Origin: Flavobacteriales bacterium
Lineage (GTDB): Bacteria > Bacteroidota > Bacteroidia > Flavobacteriales > Flavobacteriaceae
NCBI GenBank assembly: GCA_027003085.1
Contig: JALWYR010000091.1
Span: forward strand, 1-6,497
Direction: 5' to 3'
Length of the DNA: 6,497 nucleotides
Part shown: in pieces, positions 5,529 to 6,497 of the stretch
Position numbering within the stretch: position 1 is the stretch's first letter
Layout: every line of letters starts with the position of its first letter
Translations under genes and position numbers: made by a program
Notes under the pieces: generated by a model
What the model was told of the DNA's origin: nothing
The model's database searches: none
The model's input: the letters and a program-made list of their open reading frames with translations, nothing else

Positions 5529-6497
5529 TTAGAAGTTAAGAAAATAAAACACCATAATCAGCACCACAACTCCATAGACGAAGTAAATTCCGTATTCCTG
5601 CAAGCGTCCCGATTGCAGGCCTTTGATGCGATTGGAAATCCACACCGTGGTGTTCCCCAAAGCATCCATCATGCCATCCACCACATTGCGGTCGAACCAA
5701 GCGGCGGGCTTGGAAATTTTGTCGAAAATGATCCGTTTGGTAACGAACAAATAGAGTTCGTCCATATAGAACTTATCCTTGGCCCACTTGTAGGTGATGC
5801 CGAACGCACGGGCCACCTTTTGCGGATATTCCGTGGGCTTGTAGTAGAAAAAGTAAGCGGCCAATATGCCCGTAAGCGCAATGGCCATGGAACCCAATAC
5901 CAACGGGCTGCCCCAATGAATATGGTAATGGAACGGAACACGCGTGGGCGTTACATATTCTGAAAACGGCGTAAACACCCAGCCCACGGTCAGCGTGAGC
6001 ACCGCCAGGAAAATCAGCGGGCCGGTCATGGCGCGGCTATCTTCCTTGGGCCGGTGGTGATATTCGCGCGTGCCGTTGTGGAATATGCGGAAATACAAGC
6101 GAAACATATAGAAGGCCGTCAATCCGGCTACCAGAAAGCCCGTTAGCCAAATGATAAAGCTGTATTCGAAGGCCGCATGTAAAATTTCGTCTTTACTGTA
6201 AAAACCCGCCATAGGCGGAATGCCCGAAATGGCCAAGGCGGCAATAAGAAAGGTCCAACTGGCAATGGGCATATATTTATGCAATCCGCCCATATCTTTC
6301 ATCAGGTTGGAATGAACGGCATGAATCACTACGCCGGCAATCAGGAATAGCAATGCCTTGAACATGGCGTGGGTAAACAAGTGGAACATACCGGCCATAT
6401 AACCCAGGCCTTCCACGCCTTCGTAGCCCGAAACACCCAAGGCCATCATCATGTAACCGATTTGCGACATGGTGGAATAGGCCAGCACACGTTTGAT
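5529..6497 (-). CDS. nuoL: NADH-quinone oxidoreductase subunit L, C-terminal half (cut by window edge)
   Basis: NuoL is the distal antiporter-like membrane subunit of respiratory complex I and carries one of its proton channels. The last 322 residues are visible. The frame stays open to the window edge and starts at IKRVLAYSTMSQIGYM, a family signature inside the protein, so the 5' half lies outside and no start should be called here. Other family marks in visible numbering are the FHLFTHAMFKALLFL helix (about 38-52, with H39, H43 and K47) and IPPMAGFYSKDEIL (about 93-106, with K102, the lysine of the discontinuous helix). KDKFYMDELY (about 240-249) begins the long lateral helix typical of NuoL, and a final membrane anchor lies near 300-322. 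The gene ends in TAA, 12 nt before nuoM, in the usual L-M-N order. No frameshift is seen. Identity is certain from motifs and context. Confidence 0.97.
   Translation of the reverse strand: MKRVLAYSTMSQIGYMMMALGVSGYEGVEGLGYMAGMFHLFTHAMFKALLFLIAGVVIHAVHSNLMKDMGGLHKYMPIASWTFLIAALAISGIPPMAGFYSKDEILHAAFEYSFIIWLTGFLVAGLTAFYMFRLYFRIFHNGTREYHHRPKEDSRAMTGPLIFLAVLTLTVGWVFTPFSEYVTPTRVPFHYHIHWGSPLVLGSMAIALTGILAAYFFYYKPTEYPQKVARAFGITYKWAKDKFYMDELYLFVTKRIIFDKISKPAAWFDRNVVDGMMDALGNTTVWISNRIKGLQSGRLQEYGIYFVYGVVVLIMVFYFLNF

Noticed and set aside
2825..5963. Plus-strand frames opposite nuoL, nuoM and nuoN
   Set aside because: They are His/Gln-rich mirror frames of well-identified membrane-protein genes and have no recognisable domains.

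Overview
The window looks like a piece of a Bacteroidota (Bacteroidetes) chromosome, though the genus cannot be named. The evidence is a TTTG-N21-TAACTTTG promoter, which fits the Bacteroidota -33/-7 consensus; start codons without Shine-Dalgarno sequences; a tiny secreted protein with a PPPPPGxPID motif of Bacteroidota type; and the style of the nuo proteins. Every convincing gene lies on the minus strand, so biological order runs from the right edge to the left.

Right part (6497 down to 2228): the 3' end of a complex I operon. nuoL is cut by the window edge. It is followed by complete nuoM and nuoN, each after a 12-nt gap, and then 19 nt later by a small conserved-looking soluble protein of unknown function. 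NuoL, NuoM and NuoN are the three antiporter-like, proton-translocating membrane subunits of NADH:quinone oxidoreductase. NuoN keeps its usual charged membrane residues. NuoM has isoleucine where the E. coli protein has the TM7 lysine.

Middle part (2227 down to 1157): a second transcription unit. A Bacteroidota-type promoter drives a tRNA gene with anticodon CAT. Only 18 nt after the tRNA comes a 59-codon signal-peptide/membrane-anchor protein, and its last 14 nt overlap the start of a PP-loop ATPase of the DPH6-like (ATP_bind_4) family. I see no separate promoter between tRNA and genes, so a shared tRNA-mRNA transcript is plausible.

Left part (1156 down to 1): over 1.1 kb with no convincing gene, packed with repeats. 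From right to left these are a 3'-UTR hairpin whose pairing favours minus-strand RNA; a 15-bp GC palindrome; a roughly 530-bp very GC-rich array of degenerate hairpin-forming units; a widespread REP-like palindrome; a REPIN-like element of about 154 bp flanked by exact 18-bp direct repeats; and about 140 bp of short repeats at the edge. This island is the least explained part of the window. Long open frames inside the GC-rich array look like composition artefacts.
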